Shown here: one piece after another, positions 9,098 to 19,064 of the stretch
How positions within the stretch are numbered: the stretch's first letter is position 1
Layout: the number at the start of each line of letters is the position of its first letter
Origin: an uncultured Lachnospiraceae bacterium
GTDB taxonomy: Bacteria; Bacillota; Clostridia; Lachnospirales; Lachnospiraceae
Assembly: GCA_948444865.1 (NCBI GenBank)
Contig: CAOJVE010000005.1
Location: 1 to 39,175, forward strand
Direction: 5' to 3'
DNA length: 39,175 nucleotides
Position numbers and translations under genes: made by a program
The notes under the pieces: model-generated
Seen by the model: only the letters and a program-made list of their open reading frames with translations
Told to the model about the DNA's origin: nothing
Databases searched by the model: none

Positions 9098-11206
9098 GTG
9101 GTTTTGGTGAAAAAAAATTACGCGAAGAAGAGAACGCCTGTGAAAAAGCTGGATAAGAAAATGCGCAAAAAGCTCATGGGTCTTTTTGTGGCTCTTATCC
9201 TGATTTTCATAGGCCTTTTGTCCCGCATCACGTACATCAACGCGGTCAGTGGGGAGAAATACAAAAAGCAAGTGCTCACCCAGGCGCAGCAGCAGTATGA
9301 CAGCCGGGTGATTCCCTATAAAAGAGGAGACATTCTGGACAGGAACGGAACGGTTCTGGCAACCAGCAATAAAGTGTACAACGTGATCATGGACTGCAAA
9401 GTGATTAACTCCGACGAGAAATATCTGGGGCCCACCGTGCAGGCCATGGTCAGCCTGCTCGGTTCCAACGAAGAGGAGGTGCGCAACATTTTAAGCGCCC
9501 AGGACACCGCGTCCAGCCAGTACTATGTGCTGCAAAAGGGCCTGGACATGGAAAAGAAAAAAGCGTTTGAAGACTACACGGATATCGGGCCGGACAGCGG
9601 TCTGTCCGAGGAGGAAATCGAAGAGCGCAGCAACATTGTGGGCGTGTGGTTTGAGGAAGAGTATAAACGCAGCTATCCCATGGGTTCTCTGGCCTGCGAT
9701 ACCATCGGATTTATGTTCGACGACGGCAACGCGGACTGGGGCCTGGAGGGCTATTACGACACGATGTTAAAAGGCGTGGACGGCAGGCAGTACGGCTATT
9801 TCAGCAGCGGTTCCACGGTGGAGCAGAGCATCATACAGCCCACCGACGGCAAGAGCATTAAGACCACCATCGACGCAGGCGTGCAGCGGATCGTGGAAAA
9901 GTACATCCAGGCGTTCATCCACGCCATGGGCTCGGAAGAGCTGGGCGTAATCGTGATGGACCCGGACAACGGAGAAGTCCTGGCCATGGGGACCAGGGAT
10001 TTCTATGACTTAAACAATCCCAGGGATCTGACAGGCCGGCATACCCAGCAGGAAATCGACCAGATGTCCGACGAGGAAACGGTGGAAGCGCTGAACAACA
10101 TGTGGCGCAATTACTGTGTGACCGATTCCTTTGAGCCCGGCTCCACCGTGAAGCCTCTAGTGGTGGCGGCGGCTATGGAGAGCGGGATTATCTCAAAAGA
10201 CGCGCGGTTCGTCTGCGACGGCGGCTGGAGTTATGGGGAAGGGGACGATGAATACATCCGCTGCACCAGCAGCCACGGAGAGCAGACGCTGGCCCAGGTC
10301 ATCGCCAACTCCTGCAACGACGCGATGATGCAGATCGGCTCCATGATGGGCGCGGAGAAATTCCTGGATTCCCAGAGCATGATGAATTTCGGCATGAAGA
10401 CGGGCATAGACCTGCCCGGCGAAGGGGCGGGAGTCCTCCACACCAAGGACAGCCTTGGATCGGTGGAGCTGGCCACGGACTCTTTCGGACAGGGTTTTAT
10501 GCTGACGATGATTCAGGAAGCGGCGGCCATCAGTTCGGTGATCAATGGGGGCTATTACTATCAGCCCCACCTGGTCAGCAAGATTTTAGACAGTGAAGGC
10601 AAGGTGGTAAAGAACATCACGCCCACGCTGATGCGGCAGACCATATCCAATGACATATCCGCCAGCGTTCGGGAGCAGATGCGCGCCACGGTGGAAGGCG
10701 GCACCGGCAAGCACTCCAAGGTGCAGGGCTACAGTTCCGGCGGCAAGACGGGGACGGCGGAGAAGTTCCCGCGAAATGAGGACCGCTATCTGGTGTCCTT
10801 CATCGGATTTGCGCCGGTGAGCGACCCGGAAGTGGTGGTCTATGTGGTCATTGACGAGGCCCACGCGGAAAATCAGGAAAACAGCAAGCTGTCCCAGTAC
10901 ATCGCCCAGGGGATTTTGTCCGAGGCGCTTCCCTATCTAAACGTGGAGCCGGACGAGTCGGAGGACGGAACCGTGCCTCCCACAGAGTTGTGGTCCGGTT
11001 TCGCGGGCTATCTGGAGGCAACGGGACAGGAGAACGGCGGCCTTGGCAACACCCAGATACGAAAAAGCGAGAATCCGGAAACGGGAGAGCCTGCCGAGGT
11101 GGTGACGGGCGGCAACATTCCGCAGCCGCCGGATATGAACGAAGAAGTGGATTTGAATAACAATGTAGAAAGCGATGGCATTACCAACGAGGATGCCGGA
11201 TTTTAA
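9098..11206 (+). CDS. Class B penicillin-binding protein (PBP2/FtsI-like) with Asn/acidic C-terminal tail
   Basis: Transpeptidase motifs EPGSTVKP, SCN (NSCNDAMM), GGKTGTAEK; N-terminal TM and PBP dimer domain. Confidence 0.9.
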   Translation: MVLVKKNYAKKRTPVKKLDKKMRKKLMGLFVALILIFIGLLSRITYINAVSGEKYKKQVLTQAQQQYDSRVIPYKRGDILDRNGTVLATSNKVYNVIMDCKVINSDEKYLGPTVQAMVSLLGSNEEEVRNILSAQDTASSQYYVLQKGLDMEKKKAFEDYTDIGPDSGLSEEEIEERSNIVGVWFEEEYKRSYPMGSLACDTIGFMFDDGNADWGLEGYYDTMLKGVDGRQYGYFSSGSTVEQSIIQPTDGKSIKTTIDAGVQRIVEKYIQAFIHAMGSEELGVIVMDPDNGEVLAMGTRDFYDLNNPRDLTGRHTQQEIDQMSDEETVEALNNMWRNYCVTDSFEPGSTVKPLVVAAAMESGIISKDARFVCDGGWSYGEGDDEYIRCTSSHGEQTLAQVIANSCNDAMMQIGSMMGAEKFLDSQSMMNFGMKTGIDLPGEGAGVLHTKDSLGSVELATDSFGQGFMLTMIQEAAAISSVINGGYYYQPHLVSKILDSEGKVVKNITPTLMRQTISNDISASVREQMRATVEGGTGKHSKVQGYSSGGKTGTAEKFPRNEDRYLVSFIGFAPVSDPEVVVYVVIDEAHAENQENSKLSQYIAQGILSEALPYLNVEPDESEDGTVPPTELWSGFAGYLEATGQENGGLGNTQIRKSENPETGEPAEVVTGGNIPQPPDMNEEVDLNNNVESDGITNEDAGF

Positions 11207-11214
11207 TCGCACTT

Positions 11215-11276
11215 TAAAGCGTGTTTGGAAAATGTTTTGCGCCGGCGGGCGGGAAAGGTTTTTTGAACACGCTTTA
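11215..11276. repeat. Intergenic palindromic element between the two PBP genes
   Basis: Perfect 11-bp inverted arms TAAAGCGTGTT (11215-11225) / AACACGCTTTA (11266-11276) around a 40-bp loop containing GCGCCGGCGGGCGGG. Confidence 0.7.
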
Positions 11277-11331
11277 CCGTCTTTTCATTTTAGAATGGAA
11301 TTTTTGTGGAAAACCCGAATAAATTATTAGT

Positions 11332-13050
11332 ATGAAAAAGAACAAAACATTCCATAAAAAGAAAGTATTGGTGGTGTTTTTCTGCTGCGTGGCCATGCTT
11401 TTTGGGCTTCTGGGCAGGCTTATCTGGCTGATGGCGGTGCAGTCGGATTATTATTCAAAAAAGGCGCAGCAGCTGCATGAGCGGGAGCGCGACATCAAAG
11501 CGGCAAGAGGCCGGATTCTGGACGCCAACGGAGTTGTCCTGGCGGCCAACAAGACGGTGTGCACCATTTCCGTCATACATAACCAGATCAAAGAACCGGA
11601 AGAAGTCATCGCTATGCTTTCCAGGGAACTGGAGCTGCCCGAGGAAAAAGTCCGCAAAAGAGTGGAGAAAGTCTCATCCATAGAGCGCATTCAGGCCAAT
11701 GTGGAAAAGGAAGTGGGGGACCGGGTGCGTGAGCACGGCATGGAGGGCGTGAAAGTGGATGAGGATTTCAAACGGTATTATCCGCTGGATTCCCTGGCCT
11801 CCAAAGTCCTGGGATTTACCGGAGGCGATAATCAGGGCATTATCGGACTGGAGGTAAAATACGAAGAATATCTGAAAGGCATTCCCGGACAGATTCTCCC
11901 ATCCACAGACGCCCGGGGGATTGAACTGGATGAGGTAGGGGAGAACCGGATTGACCCGGTGTCCGGCTACGACCTGCAGACCAGCCTGGACGTAAACATT
12001 CAGATGTACGCCCAGCAGGCGGCCTTAAAAGTTATGGAAGAAAAGCAGGCAGACGGCGTATCCATTCTCCTGATGAATCCCCAAAACGGAGAGATCATGG
12101 CCATGGTAAACGTGCCGGAATTTAATCTCAACGAGCCTTTTACCTTAAACCGGCCGGTAAGCGGAAACGATCTGTCCCAGGAGGAAAAACAAAACCTGCT
12201 CAATCAGATGTGGCGCAATCCCTGCCTCAACGATACATACGAACCGGGTTCCACATTTAAGATCATAACGGCGGCGGCCGGGCTGGAGGAAGGCGCGGTG
12301 AAACTGACGGACACATTTTCCTGCCCTGGGTTCCGGGTGGTGGAAGACCGGCGGATACACTGCCATAAACGCACCGGCCATGGGGCGGAAACTTTCGTGG
12401 AGGGAGCGCAGAACTCCTGCAATCCGGTGTTTATCGACGTGGGGCAGAGGCTGGGCGTGGATAATTTCTACAAATATTTTAAGCAGTTCGGGCTTTTGGA
12501 GAAAACGGGCATCGATCTGCCCGGAGAGGCGGGCACAATCATGCACAATCCCAAGAATATGGGGCTTGTGGAGCTGGCCACGGTTTCTTTTGGCCAGTCC
12601 TTTCAGATTACGCCCATCCAGCTTGCCACCACCGTCAGTTCACTGATTAACGGCGGAAGCCGGGTTACGCCGCATTTCGGCGTGAGCGTGCGAAGTGAGG
12701 ACGGCTCCTACGTGAAGCGGCTGAAATACGAAGCGAAGGAGGGAATCATTTCTCCCGATACCTCCCAGACGCTGCGGAGCGTGCTGGAGAGCGTCGTCTC
12801 CCAGGGTTCCGGGAAGAACGCCTACATCGAGGGATATACCATAGGCGGCAAGACGGCTACCTCCCAGACGCTTCCCAGGAGCGCCCATCGGTATATTTCC
12901 TCTTTTATTGGGTTTGCGCCTGCCGAGAATCCGAAAGTGCTGGGGCTTTGCATCATCAACAACCCCCAGGGGATTTATTACGGCGGAACCATCGCGGCTC
13001 CGGTAATCCGCAGTATTTTTGAAAATGTGCTGCCGTATCTGGGATGTTAG
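11332..13050 (+). CDS. Class B penicillin-binding protein (SpoVD/PBP2-like)
   Basis: EPGSTFKI, NSCNPVF, GGKTATSQT (KTA variant of KTG) motifs; N-terminal TM. Confidence 0.88.
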   Translation: MKKNKTFHKKKVLVVFFCCVAMLFGLLGRLIWLMAVQSDYYSKKAQQLHERERDIKAARGRILDANGVVLAANKTVCTISVIHNQIKEPEEVIAMLSRELELPEEKVRKRVEKVSSIERIQANVEKEVGDRVREHGMEGVKVDEDFKRYYPLDSLASKVLGFTGGDNQGIIGLEVKYEEYLKGIPGQILPSTDARGIELDEVGENRIDPVSGYDLQTSLDVNIQMYAQQAALKVMEEKQADGVSILLMNPQNGEIMAMVNVPEFNLNEPFTLNRPVSGNDLSQEEKQNLLNQMWRNPCLNDTYEPGSTFKIITAAAGLEEGAVKLTDTFSCPGFRVVEDRRIHCHKRTGHGAETFVEGAQNSCNPVFIDVGQRLGVDNFYKYFKQFGLLEKTGIDLPGEAGTIMHNPKNMGLVELATVSFGQSFQITPIQLATTVSSLINGGSRVTPHFGVSVRSEDGSYVKRLKYEAKEGIISPDTSQTLRSVLESVVSQGSGKNAYIEGYTIGGKTATSQTLPRSAHRYISSFIGFAPAENPKVLGLCIINNPQGIYYGGTIAAPVIRSIFENVLPYLGC

Positions 13051-13161
13051 CCTTCTATTTGCCGCATAGCGGTTGATTAATCTCTTAAAAAGAATTATAC
13101 TGTACTATGTGTGCAGAAAAAAGCAGGCACAAATTAACGAAAGAATCAAAGAGGTGTTGTA

Positions 13162-14117
13162 TGAATTTTCAAGTGACGGTTCCGGTATTGATTGCATTTG
13201 CCATTAGCGTGGCGCTTGGCCCCATTGTGATTCCGTTTCTGCGTAAGCTGAAAATGGGTCAGACCGAGAGGGCGGAAGGGGTAGCTTCCCACCTGAAAAA
13301 GGCGGGAACCCCCACCATGGGCGGAATTATCTTTCTGCTGGCCACAGTGGTGACCTCCCTGGTGTATATCCGGGATTACCCGAAGATCACGCCAGTCCTT
13401 TTTCTGATGCTGGGATTTGGCCTGATTGGCTTTCTGGATGATTATCTGAAAGTGGTGCTCAAGCGCTCCGACGGCCTGCTGGCCTGGCAGAAATTCCTGC
13501 TGCAGATTGTGGTGACGGCGATTTTCGCTTTTTACCTCCTGAATTATACGGATGTGCCGCTGACCATGCGCATCCCGTTCTGGAGCGGCCATTACTGGGA
13601 TCTGGGCTGGCTGGCCATTCCGGTGATGTTTTTTGCGGTGATTGGAACGGTAAACGGCGTGAACTTCACCGATGGCCTGGACGGGCTGGCCTCCAGCGTG
13701 ACGATTATGGTGGCCGTGTTCTTCACCGTGGTTTCCATTGGCCTGGACAGCGGCGTGGAACCCATTACCTGTGCGGTGGTGGGCGGATTGATGGGCTTTT
13801 TGCTGTTTAACGTATTTCCGGCGCAGGTGTTCATGGGAGACACCGGGTCGCTGGCGCTGGGCGGATTTGTGGCAGGCGCCGCCTACATGCTGCAGATGCC
13901 GCTGTTCATCCTTTTAGTGGGATTCATTTATCTGGCGGAAGTGGCGTCCGTGATGATGCAGGTTACTTATTTCAAGGCAACCCATGGCAAGAGGATTTTC
14001 AAGATGGCTCCCATCCATCATCATTTTGAACTGTGCGGATGGTCGGAGACGCGGGTAGTGGCGGTATTTTCCATTCTGACGGCTATTTTGTGCCTGGTCG
14101 GTTTAATGGCGCTGTAA
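13162..14117 (+). CDS. mraY: Phospho-N-acetylmuramoyl-pentapeptide transferase
   Basis: KKAGTPTMGG, DDYLK, NFTDGLDGLA, GDTGSLALGG, PIHHHFE. ORF track start 13107; ATG 13162 with GAGGTG RBS preferred. Confidence 0.96.
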
Positions 14118-14132
14118 AAAGGGAGAGGAAAG

Positions 14133-15512
14133 ATGGATTTTTCAGGAAAAAAAGCATTGGTATTCGGTTCTGGCATAAGCGGAATCGCGGCGGCGGATCT
14201 GCTGGCGCAAATGGGAGCCAGCCCGATTATTTTCGACGGAAGCGAAAAGGTTCAAAAAGAGGATATTCTTGGGAAAATCAAGGGGGGCTACATACCTGAA
14301 ATATATATTGGCCAGCTGCCGCAGGAAGTAGAGGACAGGCTGGATCTGGTCGTGCTAAGCCCGGGCGTTCCCACGGACATTCCTCTGGTGCAGGATTTTT
14401 ACCGGCGGGGCATTCGGGTATGGGGGGAAGTGGAGCTGGCGTACCAGGTCAGCGCATCCCGGAAAGTGCTGGCGGTGACGGGAACCAACGGCAAGACCAC
14501 CACAACGGCCCTTCTGGGGAAAATCATGGCCGATTGGGAAGAGAGCGTATTCGTGGTGGGCAACATCGGAACGCCCTATACGGCCCTGGCCCTTTCCATG
14601 AAGGAGGAGAGCGTGACGGTGGCGGAGATCAGCAGTTTTCAGCTGGAAACCATCGACGCGTTTTCTCCCAAGGTCAGCGCCATCTTAAACATCACAGAGG
14701 ACCATTTAAACCGCCATCACACGATGGAAGAGTACATCCGCGTAAAAGAGTCCATCACCGCCAATCAGACCGCCCAGGACGTGTGCGTGCTCAATTACGA
14801 GGATGCCGCGCTGCGGGAATTTGGGGAAAAGATGACGCCCCGATGCGTTTATTTTTCAAGCGAAAGGCAGCTCTTTCATCTGCCCGAAGGAATCTATCTG
14901 AAAGACAGGCCGGACGGCCGATGGATCGTGTGGCGGGAAGAAAACCGGGAGACTTTTGTTCTGCGGGTGGATGAGCTGAAGCTTTTAGGACAGCACAACC
15001 ATGAAAATGTCATGGCGGCCATTGCCATGGCCTACAGCGCGGGCGTGTCCATGGAGAGCATCCGAAAAAGCGTCTGCGCCTTTCAGGCGGTGCCCCACCG
15101 GATTGAATACGTGGAGGAGAAAAGGGGCGTGGTCTACTATAACGACTCCAAGGCCACCAACCCGGATGCGGCCATCAAAGGCATCCAGGCCATGAACCGC
15201 CCGACGCTTCTGATTGCAGGCGGATACGACAAGGGATCGGAGTATGGCCCGTGGATTCGCGCCTTTGGGGGAAAGGTGCGCCATCTGGTCTTAATCGGCC
15301 AGACCCGAGAAAAAATCGCCCAGGCGGCCCAAAAGGAGGGCTTCACGGACATCCTCATGGCCGACGATTTAAAGGAAGCGGTGGCTATCTGCGCCGAAAA
15401 GGCCCATGAAGGGGACGCGGCGCTGCTGTCGCCGGCCTGCGCCAGCTGGGGACAATTTGAGAATTATGAGCAAAGAGGTGATATGTTCAAGGAGTATGTA
15501 CATAAATTATAA
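14133..15512 (+). CDS. murD: UDP-N-acetylmuramoylalanine--D-glutamate ligase
   Basis: GTNGKTTTTALLG, EISSFQLE, LNITEDHLNRH, NDSKATNPDA. Confidence 0.96.
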   Translation: MDFSGKKALVFGSGISGIAAADLLAQMGASPIIFDGSEKVQKEDILGKIKGGYIPEIYIGQLPQEVEDRLDLVVLSPGVPTDIPLVQDFYRRGIRVWGEVELAYQVSASRKVLAVTGTNGKTTTTALLGKIMADWEESVFVVGNIGTPYTALALSMKEESVTVAEISSFQLETIDAFSPKVSAILNITEDHLNRHHTMEEYIRVKESITANQTAQDVCVLNYEDAALREFGEKMTPRCVYFSSERQLFHLPEGIYLKDRPDGRWIVWREENRETFVLRVDELKLLGQHNHENVMAAIAMAYSAGVSMESIRKSVCAFQAVPHRIEYVEEKRGVVYYNDSKATNPDAAIKGIQAMNRPTLLIAGGYDKGSEYGPWIRAFGGKVRHLVLIGQTREKIAQAAQKEGFTDILMADDLKEAVAICAEKAHEGDAALLSPACASWGQFENYEQRGDMFKEYVHKL

Positions 15513-15541
15513 TAAGGGAGCATGAAGGAGGAGCAATTCCA

Positions 15542-16630
15542 TTGCCTTCCAATAGAAAAGCGGAAAAAAAGACAGACAAAACCTTATTATTTCTTGTGCT
15601 GATCCTGGTGGTCTTAGGGCTTGTGATTCTATATAGCACCAGCGCTTATAATGGGCGGGTCAAATTCCATGACTCCGCCTATTATTTTAAAAAACAGCTT
15701 TTCGCCACAGCCCTGGGCCTGATGGGGATGTACCTGGTGTCCCACATGGACTATCACTGGCTGGTGCAGGGCGCGCCGGCGTTCTATGGGATTTCGCTTC
15801 TTTTGTCCACGGCGGTGCTGTTTGTGGGGCAGGAGTACAACGGCTCCAAGCGGTGGCTGGCTTTGGGCCCGCTGTCCTTCCAGCCGTCTGAATTTGCCAA
15901 GCTGGCGGTGATTTTATTTCTGGCGCGCCAGATTGAGAAAAACAAGGGAAAGACCACAGGGTTTTGGTTTATGTGCAAAATTATGCTGTGGCTTTTGCCC
16001 ATTGTGGGCCTGGTGGGAACCAACAACCTGAGCACCGCCATCATCATACTGGGCATCGGCGTGATATTGATTTTCGTTTCCAGTCCCAAATATCTGCAGT
16101 TTGTGGGGCTGGGAGCGGGAGGAATCGCCTTTATGGGGATTTTTTTGGCCATGGAGAGCTATCGTCTGGAGCGGCTGGCAGTATGGCGGGACCCGGAGAG
16201 CTACGAAAAGGGTTTCCAGACCATCCAGGGGCTGTACGCGATCGGAAGCGGAGGCATCTTCGGAAGTGGGCTGGGCAACAGCTTACAGAAGCTGGGATTC
16301 GTGCCGGAGGCCCAGAACGACATGATTTTTTCTATCATCTGCGAGGAGACGGGGCTTGTGGGAGCGGCCCTGGTGATGTTGGTTTTCGGCCTGCTTCTGT
16401 GGCGGCTGATGGTGGCATCCACCCATGCGCCGGATCTTTTGGGGGCCATGATCGCGGTGGGCATCCTGGGCCATATGGCCATTCAGGTCATCTTAAACAT
16501 CGCCGTGGTCACGAACACCATCCCAAACACGGGAATCACTCTGCCGTTTATCAGCTACGGGGGGACTTCCGTGCTGTTTCTGCTCAGTGAAATGGGGCTG
16601 GCCTTAAATGTAAGTCGTCACAAAAAATGA
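15542..16630 (+). CDS. ftsW: FtsW/RodA/SpoVE family lipid II polymerase
   Basis: SEDS signatures: LGPLSFQPSEFAKLA, GLGNSLQKLGFVPEAQNDMIFSIICEE, PFISYGGTS. Confidence 0.93.
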   Translation: MPSNRKAEKKTDKTLLFLVLILVVLGLVILYSTSAYNGRVKFHDSAYYFKKQLFATALGLMGMYLVSHMDYHWLVQGAPAFYGISLLLSTAVLFVGQEYNGSKRWLALGPLSFQPSEFAKLAVILFLARQIEKNKGKTTGFWFMCKIMLWLLPIVGLVGTNNLSTAIIILGIGVILIFVSSPKYLQFVGLGAGGIAFMGIFLAMESYRLERLAVWRDPESYEKGFQTIQGLYAIGSGGIFGSGLGNSLQKLGFVPEAQNDMIFSIICEETGLVGAALVMLVFGLLLWRLMVASTHAPDLLGAMIAVGILGHMAIQVILNIAVVTNTIPNTGITLPFISYGGTSVLFLLSEMGLALNVSRHKK

Positions 16631-16680
16631 AATGGCGCATAGGATAACTCATAAGAAGGTAATTCCTGAGGTGTAGGATT

Positions 16681-17937
16681 TTGAAAAATATCCGGATACA
16701 GGGCGGTCGTCCCTTGGACGGCGCGGTAAGCATACAGGGGTCAAAAAACGCGGCGCTGCCCATCATGGCTGCGGCAGTATTGCATAAAGGGGAGACGGTC
16801 CTGCATAATTGTCCCAAAATTGCAGACGTATTATTTATGGAGAAAATCCTTGCCCGGCTGGGGGCGAAGGTCTGCTGGAAAGGCAGCTCGCTGCGCCTGG
16901 ACTGTTCATCCCTAAAAAACACCAGAATACCAGACGAATACGCCTGCCAGATGCGCTGTTCCATTATTTTGCTGGGGGCTTTGCTGGGAAGGTTCGGCAA
17001 AGGGGACATTGCGCCGCCGGGCGGGTGCGTCATTGGCAAACGGCCGGTGGATCTGCATTTATCCATGTTAAAAGCGCTGGGCGCGCGCATCGAAGAAGAA
17101 GGGGGCGTCTTAAGGGCGCATACAGAAGGGCTTTGCGGACGCGCATTTGTTTTTCCCAAACAAAGCGTAGGCGCCACGGAGCACGCCATGATCTCGGCGG
17201 TTCTGGCAAAAGGAGTCACCCATCTGAAGAACTGCGCCAGGGAGCCGGAAATCATATGGCTTGCCAGATTTCTAAACGGTATGGGCGCGTCGGTGGAGGG
17301 AGCCGGAACCGATGAAATCCTTATCCGCGGCGTGGACGCTCTGCACGACAGCGCATTTCAGACGCCGCCCGACCGGATTGTGACCGGCACCTATCTGTGC
17401 GCCGCCGCCATCACCCGGGGCAAAATCATAATCGAGAATCCGCCCATAGCGGAGCTTCCCGCATTTCTGGGCGTCTACGGGAAAATGGGTGGACAATATG
17501 ACATGGTTGGTGGTAAACTGATAGCGGACGGGAGGAAGGCGTACGGCGCCGTTTCCCTGGTGGAGACGGAAGTGTTTCCGGGATTTTCCACAGATCTCCA
17601 GTCCCCGGTGATGGCCGTTTTATCCCTGGCCCATGGAAAAAGCCACATCCGGGAAAATATTTTCGAGGACCGTTTTCGGGTGGCGGAGAGCCTGGTGCAT
17701 ATGGGGGCGCACATCCGCATCAACGGTCAGGACGCCTATATAGACGGAACGAAAGAACTGCGCGGCTGCCGCGTCAGAGCCCAGGAACTGCGGGGAGGCG
17801 CGGCCCTGATCCTGGCCGGTCTGGCGGCGAAAGGGCAGACATGCGTGGAGAATTTCCAGCTGGTGGAGCGGGGATACGAGCATATCCAGGAGGATATCCG
17901 CGGGCTGGGAGGAGTTGCTTTTGCAGAGGAGGAATGA
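16681..17937 (+). CDS. murA: UDP-N-acetylglucosamine 1-carboxyvinyltransferase
   Basis: QGSKNAALPI, PPGGCVIGKRPVDLHL (catalytic Cys loop), TTG start with GAGGTG RBS. Confidence 0.93.
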   Translation: MKNIRIQGGRPLDGAVSIQGSKNAALPIMAAAVLHKGETVLHNCPKIADVLFMEKILARLGAKVCWKGSSLRLDCSSLKNTRIPDEYACQMRCSIILLGALLGRFGKGDIAPPGGCVIGKRPVDLHLSMLKALGARIEEEGGVLRAHTEGLCGRAFVFPKQSVGATEHAMISAVLAKGVTHLKNCAREPEIIWLARFLNGMGASVEGAGTDEILIRGVDALHDSAFQTPPDRIVTGTYLCAAAITRGKIIIENPPIAELPAFLGVYGKMGGQYDMVGGKLIADGRKAYGAVSLVETEVFPGFSTDLQSPVMAVLSLAHGKSHIRENIFEDRFRVAESLVHMGAHIRINGQDAYIDGTKELRGCRVRAQELRGGAALILAGLAAKGQTCVENFQLVERGYEHIQEDIRGLGGVAFAEEE

Positions 17938-18698
17938 GAGGCTTGGCGCAAAGGATGAGAAATCGCACATATCGTTATGCGGGAAAAGAGAATAGAAAAG
18001 GCCATCGGGTAAAAATCCTGCTTCTGCTGGCGACCCTGGGAGCCCTGCTCTGGTTCTGGTTCTTTTTCAAAATACAGGAAGTGGAAGTGGCGGGCAGCGC
18101 GCATTATTCCAAAGAACAGATTGAAAAGATAGCGCTAAAGGGGCCTTTGGCAGAAAACTCTGTCCTGGCCCCTCTTTTGTGCTCCAGGGACCATACGGAA
18201 GAGATTTCCTTTATCGACGCGGTGGAGGTCAGTTATGTGGCTCCCGGCAGCGTGCTCATCAGCGTAAAAGAAAAGCAGTCCATCGGCTGCGTGCGCTATC
18301 TGGACTGCTTCGTCTACTTCGACCGGGAGGGCACAGCCATTGAGTCTTCGGTAAACAGGGACGAAAACATCCTCTATTTCCAGGGGATGGAGCCGGAGTC
18401 CGTGTGCCTAAACCAGCCGCTTTTTGAAAAGGACGAAAGCTTTCTTGCAATGGCTGTAAGTCTCTCGCAAATGATTCAAAAAGACATCCGAAAGCCGGAG
18501 AGCATCCGGCTGGACGAAAAATCCAAGCTGATCTTGTCCTATGGGAGCATCCAGGTGAGGCTGGGCGGAGAACAGTATCTGGATGATAAAATCGAGCGAA
18601 TGGCGGCGATCCTTCCTTTACTGGAGGGCAGCCAGGGGACGCTCCATCTTGAGAACGTAACTTCCGAGAGGAAGAGCATAACTTTTGAAAAAAAATAA
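17934..18698 (+). CDS. ftsQ: Cell division protein FtsQ/DivIB-like
   Basis: Basic N-terminus, one TM, POTRA-like region (IQEVEVAGSAHYSKEQIEKIA...); start overlaps murA stop (ATGA), RBS GAGGAGG. ORF track start at 17841 is inside murA. Confidence 0.75.
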   Translation: MRGLAQRMRNRTYRYAGKENRKGHRVKILLLLATLGALLWFWFFFKIQEVEVAGSAHYSKEQIEKIALKGPLAENSVLAPLLCSRDHTEEISFIDAVEVSYVAPGSVLISVKEKQSIGCVRYLDCFVYFDREGTAIESSVNRDENILYFQGMEPESVCLNQPLFEKDESFLAMAVSLSQMIQKDIRKPESIRLDEKSKLILSYGSIQVRLGGEQYLDDKIERMAAILPLLEGSQGTLHLENVTSERKSITFEKK

Positions 18699-18715
18699 AA
18701 AAAGCAAAGAAACGG

Positions 18716-18744
18716 TTGCTAAATCTTTCAAAAAAATATATTAT
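18716..18744 (+). promoter_or_regulatory. Putative ftsZ promoter with about 310-nt leader
   Basis: TTGCTA - 17 bp - TATTAT (18716-18721, 18739-18744). Confidence 0.6.
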
Positions 18745-19064
18745 AGGAATAGAGTTTAAAACATCCATGTTCATTGCGTAAATTCCTGAATGAAAACATA
18801 TGCCACAAGATATGGAGTCTGAACACTGGGAGTGTATGAATATTTAGCGCCATGCCGCAAGGATTTAAAAGCAATCTGCAGGCGTCCAGGCGTTTTTGGC
18901 ATAAGAATAGGAGAAAGAGGTTCCAAAGAACCCGGATGCATACCTTTTAGATGCACATACGGTATTTATTTTGAGAGGGGAGTGGTATGTGAAAGAGGTT
19001 TTCTGGTGACCATAGCATAGAAGAGCAAAGGGGAAATAAAAAGGGGAATAAAGGAGGAAGTACG

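Noticed and set aside
18832-19020. 62-aa ORF in the ftsZ leader
   Set aside because: No RBS, no recognizable motif; composition looks non-coding.
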